DNA of 6,342 nt from an uncultured Lachnospiraceae bacterium. GTDB taxonomy: Bacteria; Bacillota; Clostridia; Lachnospirales; Lachnospiraceae. The translations under genes and the position numbers were made by a program. The stretch covers positions 1 to 6,342 of the forward strand of contig CADCQV010000204.1 in assembly GCA_902803625.1 (NCBI GenBank). The letters are read 5' to 3'. The notes beneath the pieces are model-generated. The model ran no database searches. It was not told the DNA's origin and was given only the letters and a program-made list of their open reading frames with translations. Of this stretch, positions 1 to 6,066 are shown piece after piece (the stretch's first letter is position 1; each line of letters begins with the position of its first letter).

Positions 1-118
1 CATACTTTACTCTTACAGGTGTTCCGGCCTTTTTGTCTATCTTTTTACTGTTTTCGGTAAGAACCCTGACTACTCCGCTTCCCACCGTCCCGTATCCGAG
101 AACTGCAATATTTACCAT
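1..118 (-). CDS. hom: Homoserine dehydrogenase, N-terminal fragment (runs off the left edge)
   Basis: Only the first 39 codons are present; the rest lies beyond the left edge. The peptide starts MVNIAVLGYGTVGSGVV, a nucleotide-binding beta-alpha-beta start with the Rossmann motif GYGTVG at residues 8-13. The following stretch (VLTENSKKIDKKAG) matches the usual beginning of homoserine dehydrogenases. By family knowledge this cytosolic enzyme reduces aspartate semialdehyde to homoserine with NAD(P)H, the branch point to threonine and methionine. The ATG follows the prfB stop codon by one base, and its ribosome binding site AAAGGAG (129-123) lies in the last prfB codons, so translation is probably coupled to prfB. 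The catalytic region and any C-terminal ACT regulatory domain are outside the window. The main alternative would be another Rossmann dehydrogenase, but the motif context fits hom well. Confidence 0.85.
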   Translation of the reverse strand, partial: MVNIAVLGYGTVGSGVVRVLTENSKKIDKKAGTPVRVKY

Positions 119-119
119 A

Positions 120-1241
120 CTACTCCTTTACAACTCCGCCTTTAGCCATCCATACCAGATAGCCGTTTATGAATGGATCCAGGTTTCCGTTCAGCACACT
201 GTCCGCCTGTGCCACCTCCACACCTGTCCTCAAATCCTTTACAAGCTGGTAAGGCTGCAGGAAATAGGATCTTATCTGTGAGCCCCAGGCATTGTCCTTT
301 ACCTCTCCGCGGATCTCTGAGAGCTTGTCGGCATTTTCCTCCTCCTTCAGCATAAGGAGCTTGGCCTTCAGCATCTGCATGGCCTTATCCTTATTCTGGA
401 ACTGGGATCTCTCGTTCTGACAGGTCACCACTATTCCGGTGGGGAAGTGGGTGATCCTTATTGCCGAGGAGGTCTTGTTGATATGCTGTCCTCCGGCTCC
501 CGATGAACGGTAGGTATCTATCCTTATATCATCACTCTTTATCTCAATATCCACATCATCGCTTATTTCCGGCATAACATCCAGCGACACAAAGGAGGTC
601 TGCCTCTTTCCCTGTGCATTGAAGGGACTGATACGGACAAGCCGGTGAACTCCCTTCTCCGACTTAAGATAGCCGTAAGCGTTCTCTCCGTTTATCTGGA
701 AGGTGCAGCTTTTTAGTCCCGCTTCATCACCGTCAAGAGAATCCAGAACCTCGGTCTTGAATCCGTGTGACTCTGCCCACTTGCTGTACATACGGAACAG
801 CATGCTGCACCAGTCACAGGACTCGGTACCTCCGGCTCCCGCATTTAAGCGGAGGATCGCATTATTTGCATCATACTCACCTGACAGCAGGGTTTTTAAG
901 CGTATCCTCTCGTAGTCATCCTTAAAGCTCTCGAATTCCTGCTTGATCTCATCCGCCAGGGTTTCATCATTATCCTCGTTGGCCATATCGATAAGATCAA
1001 ACATATCGTTAAACTGGCTGTCAAGCTTTTTGTAGGTCTCTACATCCTCCTTCAATGATCCCAGCTCCTTACTCTGCTTCGTGCTGCTTTCGGGATCATT
1101 CCAGAAGTCAGGCTCCTCCATCTTCCGGTTAAGCTCAATTATGCGGTTTTCCTTATTCTCAAGGTCAAGGGACTTATACAGATCCTTTAATGGAGTCCTG
1201 TAGCCCTCAAGCTCTACCTTCAGGTTGTCAAGTTCCAGCAT
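120..1241 (-). CDS. prfB: Peptide chain release factor 2 (RF2), without programmed frameshift
   Basis: This 373-residue class I release factor recognises UGA and UAA stop codons and triggers peptide release on the ribosome. Residues 1-110 form the charged helical N-terminal domain. The stop-codon recognition tripeptide SPF, diagnostic of RF2 rather than RF1, is at 205-207. The catalytic GGQ loop is at 250-252, in the context SSGAGGQHINKTSSAIR. Residue 246, next to GGQ, is serine. The C-terminal part (about 270-373) is also typical. In many bacteria prfB needs a +1 frameshift at an in-frame UGA near codon 26 (CUU UGA C). Here the same place reads CTT GAC (Leu25-Asp26) and the frame is open throughout, so no frameshift is required. 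The start is supported by GGAG (1252-1249) 7 bases upstream, inside the end of secA. The gene ends in TAG, which only RF1 reads. hom starts one base after the stop. Confidence 0.97.
   Translation of the reverse strand: MLELDNLKVELEGYRTPLKDLYKSLDLENKENRIIELNRKMEEPDFWNDPESSTKQSKELGSLKEDVETYKKLDSQFNDMFDLIDMANEDNDETLADEIKQEFESFKDDYERIRLKTLLSGEYDANNAILRLNAGAGGTESCDWCSMLFRMYSKWAESHGFKTEVLDSLDGDEAGLKSCTFQINGENAYGYLKSEKGVHRLVRISPFNAQGKRQTSFVSLDVMPEISDDVDIEIKSDDIRIDTYRSSGAGGQHINKTSSAIRITHFPTGIVVTCQNERSQFQNKDKAMQMLKAKLLMLKEEENADKLSEIRGEVKDNAWGSQIRSYFLQPYQLVKDLRTGVEVAQADSVLNGNLDPFINGYLVWMAKGGVVKE
123..129 (-). promoter_or_regulatory. Ribosome binding site of hom, inside the prfB end
   Basis: AAAGGAG read on the minus strand ends 4 bases before the hom ATG (118). 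It is formed by the final Val-Lys-Glu codons of prfB. The spacing is slightly short, but it is the only Shine-Dalgarno match near this start. A ribosome terminating on prfB would stop directly over it, which favours translational coupling. Confidence 0.7.
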
Positions 1242-1245
1242 TATA

Positions 1246-3825
1246 TTACTCCAATCCTCCGGTCTTCATATGACAGTTCTTATATTTCAAGCCGCTGCCG
1301 CAGGGGCAGAGATCGTTCGGATATATCTTTTTATTCGCCCTTTTTGCGGGGCCCTTCTTTACCGAATCATCCTTATTGGTACCCGTAACCTTCGCAACCT
1401 GCTCACGTTCAACCTTTTCCTCGACATGGACATGCATCAGGAGCCGCACGGTATCCTCCTTGATACCTGCAGTCATCTGGTCGAACATTTCGAAGCCTGC
1501 GGTCCTGTATTCCACAACCGGATCCCTCTGTCCGAAGGCCTGCAGTCCTATTCCCTGCCGGAGCTGTTCCATATCGTCTATATGATCCATCCATTTTCTG
1601 TCTATAACCTTGAGAAGGATCACACGCTCTATCTCACGGAGCATTTCAGGCTGCGGGAACTCCGCTTCCTTATCCTCGTATATCTTTACGGCCTTTTCCT
1701 TCAGATTGTGCTTCAGCTCTGCGGGAGTCAGGCCTCTTATATCCGGTGTCCTGATACGTTCCATAGGTATGATCGGCAGCAGGAGCTGGTTTAAGCCCTC
1801 CAGATCCCAGTCCTCCGTTTTCTGGTCTTCTCCTATGGTCATATCCACGGCATTTTCCGTAATGTCCGTGATCATTCCGTAGATGGAATCCCTCATATTC
1901 TCACCGTCTAAGACCTTCCTCCGCTCATCATAGATTATCTCTCTCTGGTCATTATTAACGGCGTCATAGTCAAGAAGGTTCTTTCTGATACCGAAGTTAT
2001 TCTCCTCTATCTTCATCTGGGCTTTTTCAATGGCCCTCGTAAGCATACCATGCTCTATCTGTTCTCCCTCCGGAACATTCAGTGCTTCAAATACCTGCAT
2101 AAGCCTGTCTGAACCGAAGAGCCTCATAAGATCGTCCTCAAGAGAGATATAGAATCTGGAAACACCCGGATCCCCCTGACGTCCGGAACGCCCGCGGAGC
2201 TGGTTGTCGATACGTCTGGATTCATGCCTCTCGGTACCTATGATCATCAGTCCCCCGGCAGCCTTTGACTCGTCATCCAGCTTGATATCCGTACCACGCC
2301 CGGCCATGTTCGTGGCTATGGTCACTGCGGAATGCTCTCCCGCATGGGACACGATCTCTGCCTCCATTTCATGGAACTTCGCATTCAGCACATTATGCTT
2401 TATGCCTCTCTTCCCTAAAAGCTTCGAAAGCTCCTCTGAGGCCTCTATCGTAATGGTTCCCACAAGGATCGGCTGGCCTGTAGCGTGTACCTCTTCGATC
2501 ACATCACAGATGGCATTCAGCTTCTCTCTTCTCGTCTTGAATACGGCATCCTGAAGATCCTTCCTCTGAACGGGACGGTTTGTGGGGATGGTGATAACGT
2601 CCATACTGTATATCTCACGGAATTCCCGTTCTTCCGTAAGGGCTGTACCGGTCATCCCGGACTTTTTGTCAAATTTATTGAAGAAGTTCTGGAAGGTAAT
2701 GGTGGCGAGGGTCTTGCTCTCCCTTTTTACCTTCACATGCTCCTTTGCCTCTATAGCCTGATGGAGTCCGTCCGAATAGCGTCTGCCCGGCATGATACGT
2801 CCGGTGAATTCATCAACTATAAGGATCTGGTCATCCTTTACCACATAGTCCTTATCCCTTGCCATCAGGTTATTGGCACGGAGCGCAAGGATGATACAGT
2901 GCTGTATCTCAAGGTTTTCCGGATCGGCAAGGTTCTCAATATGGAAAAACTGCTCAACCTTTTTCACCCCCTGTTCGGTGAGGTTGACTATCTTATCCTT
3001 TTCATTAACGATGAAGTCCCCTGTTTCTTCGATCTCCACACCCATTATGGCGTCCATCTTCGAAAGCTCGGTACTGCTGGCTTCGCCGCGCTGCATCTGA
3101 TGCGCCAGTATCTCACAGGCTTCATACATCTTTGTGGATTTGCCGCTCTGTCCCGAAATGATAAGCGGTGTACGGGCTTCATCTATAAGGATGGAATCCA
3201 CCTCGTCGATTATCGCATAGTGGAGATTACGTAGAACAAGCTGATTCTTGTAGATAGCCATATTGTCCCTAAGGTAATCAAAGCCCAGCTCGTTATTCGT
3301 GACATAGGTAATATCGCAGGCGTAAGCCTTCTGACGCTCTGCACTTGTCATTCCGTTCTGAATGAGACCAACGGTCAGACCCAGAAACTCATGGATCTGC
3401 CCCATCTGCTCCGCATCACGCTTTGCAAGGTAGTCATTTACCGTTACCACGAATACGCCCTTGCCCTCCAGTCCGTTAAGGTATGAAGGCAATGTTGCCA
3501 CAAGGGTCTTTCCTTCACCGGTTCTCATTTCTGCAATACGACCCTGATGTAGTATGATCCCGCCAATGATCTGCACCGGGAAATGCTCCATCCCGAGAAC
3601 ACGCTTTCCGGCCTCCCTTACAGTGGCATAGGCCTCCGGAAGGATATCGTCAAGGGTCTTTCCCTCTTCCAGCATACTTCTGAATTTCACGGTCTGAGCC
3701 TTCAGTTCTTCATCACTCATAGCCGCGATCTTATCATGGAATGCCAATACAGCATCCACCATAGGCTGTATCTTCTTTAATTCCCTTTCGCTGTGGGTAC
3801 CGAAGATCTTCTCAATAATACTCAT
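1246..3825 (-). CDS. secA: Preprotein translocase ATPase SecA
   Basis: This 859-residue protein is a full-length SecA, the peripheral motor ATPase that pushes unfolded preproteins through the SecYEG channel. NBD1 begins near the N-terminus, with Walker A MRTGEGKT at 100-107 and the DEAD-type box DEVD at 207-210, followed by SILIDEARTPLIISG. The preprotein crosslinking domain lies at roughly 225-365. NBD2 contains TNMAGRGTDIKL (505-516) and the helicase-type QLRGRSGRQGDPG (542-554). The helical scaffold and wing domains follow. The C-terminus carries a zinc-binding tail, CPCGSGLKYKNCH, with C840, C842, C851 and H852, which in studied SecA proteins contacts SecB or the ribosome. The start is the only usable one: the same frame is closed by TAG 43 to 45 bases upstream with no other ATG, GTG or TTG start between. 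Its ribosome binding site is weak (AGAGAGG about 14 bases upstream). prfB follows after 4 bases. A good promoter lies upstream at 3914-3942. Confidence 0.98.
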   Translation of the reverse strand: MSIIEKIFGTHSERELKKIQPMVDAVLAFHDKIAAMSDEELKAQTVKFRSMLEEGKTLDDILPEAYATVREAGKRVLGMEHFPVQIIGGIILHQGRIAEMRTGEGKTLVATLPSYLNGLEGKGVFVVTVNDYLAKRDAEQMGQIHEFLGLTVGLIQNGMTSAERQKAYACDITYVTNNELGFDYLRDNMAIYKNQLVLRNLHYAIIDEVDSILIDEARTPLIISGQSGKSTKMYEACEILAHQMQRGEASSTELSKMDAIMGVEIEETGDFIVNEKDKIVNLTEQGVKKVEQFFHIENLADPENLEIQHCIILALRANNLMARDKDYVVKDDQILIVDEFTGRIMPGRRYSDGLHQAIEAKEHVKVKRESKTLATITFQNFFNKFDKKSGMTGTALTEEREFREIYSMDVITIPTNRPVQRKDLQDAVFKTRREKLNAICDVIEEVHATGQPILVGTITIEASEELSKLLGKRGIKHNVLNAKFHEMEAEIVSHAGEHSAVTIATNMAGRGTDIKLDDESKAAGGLMIIGTERHESRRIDNQLRGRSGRQGDPGVSRFYISLEDDLMRLFGSDRLMQVFEALNVPEGEQIEHGMLTRAIEKAQMKIEENNFGIRKNLLDYDAVNNDQREIIYDERRKVLDGENMRDSIYGMITDITENAVDMTIGEDQKTEDWDLEGLNQLLLPIIPMERIRTPDIRGLTPAELKHNLKEKAVKIYEDKEAEFPQPEMLREIERVILLKVIDRKWMDHIDDMEQLRQGIGLQAFGQRDPVVEYRTAGFEMFDQMTAGIKEDTVRLLMHVHVEEKVEREQVAKVTGTNKDDSVKKGPAKRANKKIYPNDLCPCGSGLKYKNCHMKTGGLE
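1249..1260 (-). promoter_or_regulatory. Ribosome binding site of prfB, inside the secA end
   Basis: Two overlapping candidates lie in the last secA codons on the minus strand: GGAGGA (1260-1255) and GGAG (1252-1249). The second sits 7 bases before the prfB ATG, the better spacing. With only 4 bases between secA stop and prfB start, this suggests coupled translation. Confidence 0.65.
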
Positions 3826-3932
3826 GCTATTATGCTTTGCCTCTCTTTGGATCTCAGCACAAATGTAAAGCTATTTATGCGCAGCTCCTTAGCACTGAAC
3901 GGACAACTAATCCATTTTACCAAAAGACTCAT
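3822..3932 (-). CDS. Possible 36-residue ORF overlapping the secA start (doubtful)
   Basis: A short open frame begins ATG at 3932, 7 bases after the trxB stop, and ends with a TGA that shares ATGA with the secA start codon. The 36 residues begin MSLLVKWISCPF and end ERQSIIA; I recognise no family, signal peptide or membrane segment. The 4-base overlap and the weak ribosome binding site of secA would fit a translationally coupled leader peptide. Against this, no Shine-Dalgarno sequence precedes its ATG, a frame this long is not improbable by chance, and the promoter predicted at 3914-3942 would start transcription downstream of the ATG. It could therefore be translated only from trxB read-through transcripts. 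Treat as a candidate, not a gene. Confidence 0.2.
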   Translation of the reverse strand: MSLLVKWISCPFSAKELRINSFTFVLRSKERQSIIA

Positions 3933-3942
3933 ATGTTTTCAA
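3914..3942 (-). promoter_or_regulatory. Sigma-A-type promoter for secA (with prfB and hom)
   Basis: On the minus strand there is a -35 box TTGAAA (3942-3937), a 17-base spacer and a -10 box TAAAAT (3919-3914). Each hexamer matches the consensus at 5 of 6 positions. A TGG directly before the -10 box supplies an extended -10 element. The -35 box overlaps the trxB stop codon. The predicted transcription start is about 3908-3907, giving a secA leader of roughly 82 bases. This is the best promoter match I found in the window; it is a sequence match only. Confidence 0.65.
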
Positions 3943-4847
3943 TACAGCAATCCGCTACAGGCCGCAAGCGCTGCAACCGCGCCGTCCGCAACCGCTGTTG
4001 TAAGCTGCCTGACCTCCTTCGTCCTGCAGTCTCCTGCGGTGAAAACACCCGGAGTCTTTGTGGTACAGCTTTCTCCGGAAAGCACATAGCCCTTTCCGTC
4101 AAGCTCGGCCACGTTTTCAAAGCCCTTATTTTCCGGCTCCTGCCCAATGGCCACAAAGATCCCCTGAACCTCAATGTCGCTCTGCTCTCCCGTAAGCTTA
4201 TTCTTTACGGTAACGGCCGAAAGGGTCTTGTCGCCCTTAAGCCCCTCCACCGTGGAATTCAGTACAAACCTAATGTTTTCCCTGTTTTTCACCTTTTGAA
4301 CGTCCGCATCACTGCCGCGGAACTGATCTCTTCTGTGGATTAAATAAACCGTACTACAGTATTCCGAAAGAAAAAGAGCGTCGGAAAGCGCTGTATTACC
4401 TCCGCCGTAGACAGCCACGTCCCTTCCCCTGAAAAAAGCCCCGTCACAGGTCGCACAGTAGGAAACTCCCCTTCCGGTCAGCTCCTCCTCCCTGTCTATT
4501 CCCATATGGCGGTTTTTGGCCCCGGTTGCTATGATGACAGCCTTTCCCTCGTAATCGGTACCGCTGTCGGTCTTTACAACCTTGCTCTCCCCCTTATCCT
4601 CTATGGAAACGGCAGTCTCGTACTTTAGCTCTGCACCGAAGGATACAGCCTGCTCATAAAGCGTGCTGGCATATTCAAAGCCGGATACATGCTTTAATCC
4701 CGGATAATTCTCGATATCCGGCGTATTCACTATCTGCCCTCCGTATGCCTTAGCCTCCAGCAAACACACTTTCTTCCCTGCCCTCAGTGCATAGATTGCA
4801 GCGGTAAGCCCTGCCGGTCCCGCTCCGATGATAATAATATCCGTCAT
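3939..4847 (-). CDS. trxB: Thioredoxin reductase (NADPH, FAD flavoprotein)
   Basis: This 302-residue cytosolic flavoenzyme passes electrons from NADPH through FAD and a redox disulfide to thioredoxin. The FAD-binding motif GAGPAG is at 8-13 and the second FAD-contact motif ATGA at 107-110. The redox-active pair is CATCDG, with C131 and C134. The NADPH-binding motif GGGNTA is at 148-153, with the phosphate-binding HRRDQFR at 171-177. The C-terminal FAD motif TPGVFTAGDCR is at 265-275. The length is slightly below the usual 305-320. The start follows AAGGAA (4859-4854) and agrees with the family N-terminus. It lies 16 bases after the spermidine-synthase-like gene, so the two are probably co-transcribed. 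The window holds no thioredoxin gene. A ferredoxin- or flavin-dependent relative cannot be ruled out, but the HRRDQFR segment favours NADPH. Confidence 0.94.
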   Translation of the reverse strand: MTDIIIIGAGPAGLTAAIYALRAGKKVCLLEAKAYGGQIVNTPDIENYPGLKHVSGFEYASTLYEQAVSFGAELKYETAVSIEDKGESKVVKTDSGTDYEGKAVIIATGAKNRHMGIDREEELTGRGVSYCATCDGAFFRGRDVAVYGGGNTALSDALFLSEYCSTVYLIHRRDQFRGSDADVQKVKNRENIRFVLNSTVEGLKGDKTLSAVTVKNKLTGEQSDIEVQGIFVAIGQEPENKGFENVAELDGKGYVLSGESCTTKTPGVFTAGDCRTKEVRQLTTAVADGAVAALAACSGLLY

Positions 4848-4863
4848 TCTTCATTCCTTCCTT

Positions 4864-5604
4864 TCAATCACTCATAACATAGATCAGATTCTGATTGCTC
4901 TCCGGCTTCATATCCGGTGAACAGCGGACATACTTTACATTCCGGAAGTGAAAGGTAAAGGTATCGTTCATTAGTATAAAAGGCATTGACCTCTCGCCTT
5001 CCAACGCTGTGATGAGATTAAAGCCGTATAATCCCCCGGGGTTCAGATGCTCCTTAATAAGTATGGTGCCCTTCGGGGAAGCAAGCCCCTTGTCGGGGAT
5101 ATCCGAGTGATAAGCATCATTAATGATGATGTCATATCTGTCATCGGTCCTTTTCAGATAGTCCATACCGTCCTCGATAAAGATACGGAGGCGTCCGGAG
5201 GACTCCGCCTTATAATCCTTTTCAAGGTCATTTAAGAAAAAGTATTTTCTTGCCAGATGCACGGCCAGAGGATTAATTTCGATCACATCAATACTCTTTT
5301 CCGGGTAATGGCTGATAAGGAATTTCGGGAACTGGAAGCCCGCACCCCCAAACATAAGTATCCTCTTTGCATCCGGTCTCTCATTCAGAAGAAGCACCAG
5401 GCTCTTCATATAATCAAAAACCAGCTCATTCTTTTTCTCATCAAAATAAGAAGCGGACTCCCTGACGTCATTGACCTCATACAGTCTCGCCTCTTCCCCT
5501 CTGTATGTTCCGTTCTTTATGACGAACTTCCCGTATTCACTTTCTATGGTTCTAAGAATCTTTCCGGGAGTTCTGTCGGTTTTATTATTAAATAGATCTA
5601 TCAT
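4864..5604 (-). CDS. Spermidine-synthase-fold SAM-binding protein, activity unknown
   Basis: The 246-residue protein has the layout of the spermidine/spermine synthase superfamily. A short N-terminal beta region (about 15-65) is followed by a Rossmann SAM-binding domain. The glycine-rich motif I is RILMFGGAGFQFPKFL (81-96). The acidic motif IDVIEINPLAV (105-115) places E109 to bind the ribose, and IFIEDGMDYL (141-150) fits the adenine-side loop. YDIIINDAYHSDIP (157-170) occupies the position of the catalytic-loop region. True spermidine synthases normally have a GGGDGG-type motif I and a VDxxDP loop; both differ here. The protein is therefore more likely one of the divergent relatives, perhaps a methyltransferase, than SpeE, and no polyamine genes are nearby. 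It has no membrane segments, unlike the MFS-fused members. The ribosome binding site GAGAGGG (5622-5616) lies 11 bases upstream. trxB follows after 16 bases. Confidence 0.8.
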   Translation of the reverse strand: MIDLFNNKTDRTPGKILRTIESEYGKFVIKNGTYRGEEARLYEVNDVRESASYFDEKKNELVFDYMKSLVLLLNERPDAKRILMFGGAGFQFPKFLISHYPEKSIDVIEINPLAVHLARKYFFLNDLEKDYKAESSGRLRIFIEDGMDYLKRTDDRYDIIINDAYHSDIPDKGLASPKGTILIKEHLNPGGLYGFNLITALEGERSMPFILMNDTFTFHFRNVKYVRCSPDMKPESNQNLIYVMSD

Positions 5605-5631
5605 CTTTTATCGAACCCTCTCGAATCCGTT

Positions 5632-5637
5632 ATTATA
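5632..5637 (-). promoter_or_regulatory. Possible -10 element after rnpB
   Basis: A perfect TATAAT lies on the minus strand just beyond the mature rnpB 3' end, inside the 12-base palindrome TTATTATAATAA (5630-5641). It would put a start near 5625, three bases before the ribosome binding site of the spermidine-synthase-like gene. No acceptable -35 box is found at 16-18 bases (the nearest, CTTACA, is only 14 bases away), and there is no extended -10. It may be chance AT-rich sequence. Confidence 0.3.
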
Positions 5638-5642
5638 ATAAT

Positions 5643-6054
5643 AGGCAGACCTGTAAGCCGGGTTATGTCTTGGACGGTCATCTATCTGGGACGCATGTTA
5701 CCATACGCCTCTAGCGACCCACCTGAAAACGGGACGGGCAGCCCCATGGTTTTCATTTGGTCTTGCTTCGGATAGGGCTTGCAATGCGCCGGACATTACT
5801 GCCCGGCCGGTGGTCTCTTACACCGCCATTTCACTATTACCCCTAAAGAGCATCGTCGACTAAATTCGTCCTTCGGACGAGCGACGGTGCGCAGGTAACG
5901 CTCTCTACGAGAGCGTCACAGGGGCTACATACTTTCTGTTGCGCTATCCCGTGGGTTACCCCAGCCGGCCGTTAGCCGGTATCCTGCCCTGTGAAGCCCG
6001 GACTTTCCTCCCTGAAGATCCTGAAGATCCCCCTGGCGACCGCCCGGTCTGCCT
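5643..6054 (-). ncRNA. rnpB: RNase P RNA, bacterial type A-like
   Basis: This is the catalytic RNA that trims tRNA 5' leaders together with the RnpA protein. Reading the minus strand, P1 pairs AGGCAGACC (6054-6046) with GGTCTGCCT (5651-5643), which sets the ends to within a few bases. P2 pairs GGGCGGTC with GACCGTCC. The conserved core GAGGAAAGTCCGGGCTTCA pairs with AACCCGGCTTA near the 3' end to form P4. Other conserved blocks are GCAACAGAAAG, GTAAGAG, GAAGCAAGACCAAAT and AGATAGATGACCGTCC. P15 pairs GAAAAC with GTTTTC. P18 is a stem of 8 pairs closed by a GUAA tetraloop (5709-5690). The overall order resembles type A rather than Bacillus type B. The P12 region (5839-5925) is enlarged. The 5' end is only about 12 bases from the hydrogenase-like stop codon. 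Confidence 0.96.
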
Positions 6055-6066
6055 GATATTTACGTG

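Noticed and set aside
1225..1794. Open frame of 189 codons on the plus strand opposite the secA 3' end
   Set aside because: Its composition is irregular and it has no family resemblance. It is fully explained as the complement of secA and the prfB start.
2485..3234. Open frame of 249 codons on the plus strand opposite secA
   Set aside because: It lies entirely inside the well-supported secA gene. The translation shows no recognisable motif and no ribosome binding site stands out. Long antisense frames are common opposite a long, codon-biased gene.
3930..3968. Similarity of the small-ORF segment WISCPF to the SecM arrest region
   Set aside because: Only the WI pair matches, and the downstream Gly-Ile-Arg-Ala-Gly-Pro is missing. 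The peptide is too short and lacks a signal sequence.
3837..4343. Plus-strand open frame of 168 codons across the secA leader and trxB
   Set aside because: It covers the trxB C-terminus in antisense, has no motif, and runs through the promoter region of the opposite strand.
5611..5624. Possible hairpin TCGA-GAGGGT-TCGA before the spermidine-synthase-like gene as terminator or ribosome-site lock
   Set aside because: The stem has only four pairs, cannot be extended, and has no U-run after it.
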